From positions 62,001-126,000 of the forward strand of contig NZ_CAJFCI010000030.1 of assembly GCF_904061905.1 (NCBI RefSeq): a stretch of 64,000 nt of DNA, read 5' to 3'. The position numbers and the translations under genes were made by a program. Shown here piece by piece: positions 63,303 through 64,000 of this stretch. Position 1 is the first letter of the stretch. Every line of letters begins with the position of its first letter. The notes below the pieces were generated by a model that made no database searches, was not told the DNA's origin, and worked only from the letters and a program-made list of their open reading frames with translations. This DNA comes from Zestomonas carbonaria. GTDB taxonomy: Bacteria > Pseudomonadota > Gammaproteobacteria > Pseudomonadales > Pseudomonadaceae.

Positions 63303-63366
63303 GGCAGGTTCCTTCTGTTTATAAGCAGGGCGGATGTCGCTTTTTACATCCGCCGTGTCGAGTCCG

Positions 63367-63405
63367 GTAGCCCGGACGCAATCCGGGAAGACCGGTCCGG
63401 GCTAC
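63367..63405. repeat. GTAGCCCGGACGCAATCCGGG repeat pair
   Basis: A full copy (with C for T at one position) faces a short CCGGGCTAC half copy across ~9 bases. It lies between the GNAT gene start and the asparaginase stop and overlaps the last four bases of the asparaginase frame. Confidence 0.75.
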
Positions 63406-64000
63406 TCGACCAGTTCACCGCACAGGTCGAGGGCGAACCAGCGTTCCGTCTCGGTCCGGCTCAGCCCTGCGCCGAGCAGGGCGAACAGCTTGGCCAGCGC
63501 CGCTTCGCGGGTCATCCCGCCGCCACCGACCAGCCCGGTCTGCTGCAATCGGCTGCCCGCCGCATAGACGCCGAACTCGACATGCCCCTGCGGGCACTGG
63601 CTGATCGCCGCCAGCACCACGCCGCGCTCGTGGGCCTCGCGCAGCGCGGCGAGGATCGCCTCGTCGTCCGATGGCCCGGTGCCACTGCCGTAGCACTCCA
63701 GCAGCAGGGCCTCGACGCCGCTCTCCAGCACCGCGCGCAACTGCTCGGCGCCGAGACCGGGAAACAGCGGCTGCACGGCGATGCGCACCGGCCGGCGCTG
63801 CTGGCGGTAGTCGAGCGTGGTGGGGATTTCATCGGCGTGTCGGCCCTGGCGGCGGCGCGGCAGCACGGTGAAGGCGTCGAAGGCATCGCTGCGCAGCTTG
63901 CCGACCCGCGCGCCATGCAGCAGGCGGCCGTCGAAATACACCTGCACGCCCGGCCGCTCGCCGCGCTGCAACATGCGCATCGCACCGAACAGGTTGGGCC
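63402..64000 (-). CDS. ansA: Type-I L-asparaginase, C-terminal part (5' end outside window)
   Basis: The frame is open to the window edge, with ~198 codons visible. The segment NLFGAMRMLQRGERPGVQVYFDGRLLHGARVGKLRSDAFDAF and the later ALLLECYGSGTGPSDD, ISQCPQGHVEFGVYAAG are typical of cytoplasmic asparaginase I (asparagine to aspartate and ammonia). The N-terminal TGGT and TDT motifs with the nucleophilic threonines are beyond the window. The internal ATG at 63980 is not the start. It is followed by a REP-like repeat. Confidence 0.9.
   Translation of the reverse strand, partial: PNLFGAMRMLQRGERPGVQVYFDGRLLHGARVGKLRSDAFDAFTVLPRRRQGRHADEIPTTLDYRQQRRPVRIAVQPLFPGLGAEQLRAVLESGVEALLLECYGSGTGPSDDEAILAALREAHERGVVLAAISQCPQGHVEFGVYAAGSRLQQTGLVGGGGMTREAALAKLFALLGAGLSRTETERWFALDLCGELVE

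Overview
The window is high-GC, densely coded DNA from a gamma-proteobacterium. It looks like a Pseudomonas of the P. aeruginosa / P. nitroreducens / P. citronellolis kind. This rests on recognised proteins (PdxY, PauA-type glutamine synthetase, PycA/PycB/PycR, DNR, NosRZDFYL, AphA) and on gene orders that match, from memory, P. aeruginosa blocks around PA5513-PA5535 and PA5435-PA5443. No database search was run, so the species is not fixed.

Positions 1-11.2 kb hold conserved core genes: two COG0523/CobW GTPases, an alpha/beta hydrolase, pdxY, a YbaL-type K+/H+ antiporter, an acyl-CoA thioesterase, and a glutamine synthetase-like gene plus a class-III aminotransferase. The last two diverge from a GntR regulator, and two TGTGATCACA palindromes mark its probable operators. 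Positions 11.2-17.7 kb carry a six-gene Mrp (Sha/Mnh) cation/proton antiporter operon (A-B fusion, C, D, E, F, G). Its composition is less GC-rich than its flanks, and a transposase-like remnant lies just upstream, so it is probably acquired. Positions 17.7-29.4 kb return to core genes: SMI1-like, YbaK, Tim44-like, PaiB-like, EamA, TetR, uvrD, a GGDEF/EAL protein, a helical hypothetical and an MFS transporter.

Positions 29.5-48.5 kb are a compact denitrification supercluster. It contains nosRZDFYL-tatE with a cytochrome c551, nirQ-norE-norF, norCB, norD, dnrP, dnr, dnrN (RIC/YtfE), a second Crp/Fnr regulator, and nirV-nirK. Together these encode nitrite to NO (copper NirK), NO to N2O (cNor) and N2O to N2 (NosZ), with regulator and NO-damage repair genes. 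Three perfect TTGAT-N4-ATCAA ANR/DNR boxes and two imperfect ones lie at the operon heads. No nirS or heme d1 genes are present here.

Positions 48.7-55.9 kb hold zwf and a divergent HexR-like regulator sharing a TGTAGT-N3-ACTACA operator, a small protein, and pycR divergent from pycA-pycB. A perfect 52-bp palindrome sits directly upstream of pycA. Positions 55.9-64 kb hold an ABC-F ATPase, a relic of a DTW-domain gene, a polyamine-binding protein with acetylpolyamine amidohydrolase AphA, low-specificity threonine aldolase, AraC and GNAT genes, and the 3' part of a type-I asparaginase cut by the window edge. Several families of short palindromic intergenic repeats recur across the window. No tRNA, rRNA or CRISPR array was seen.
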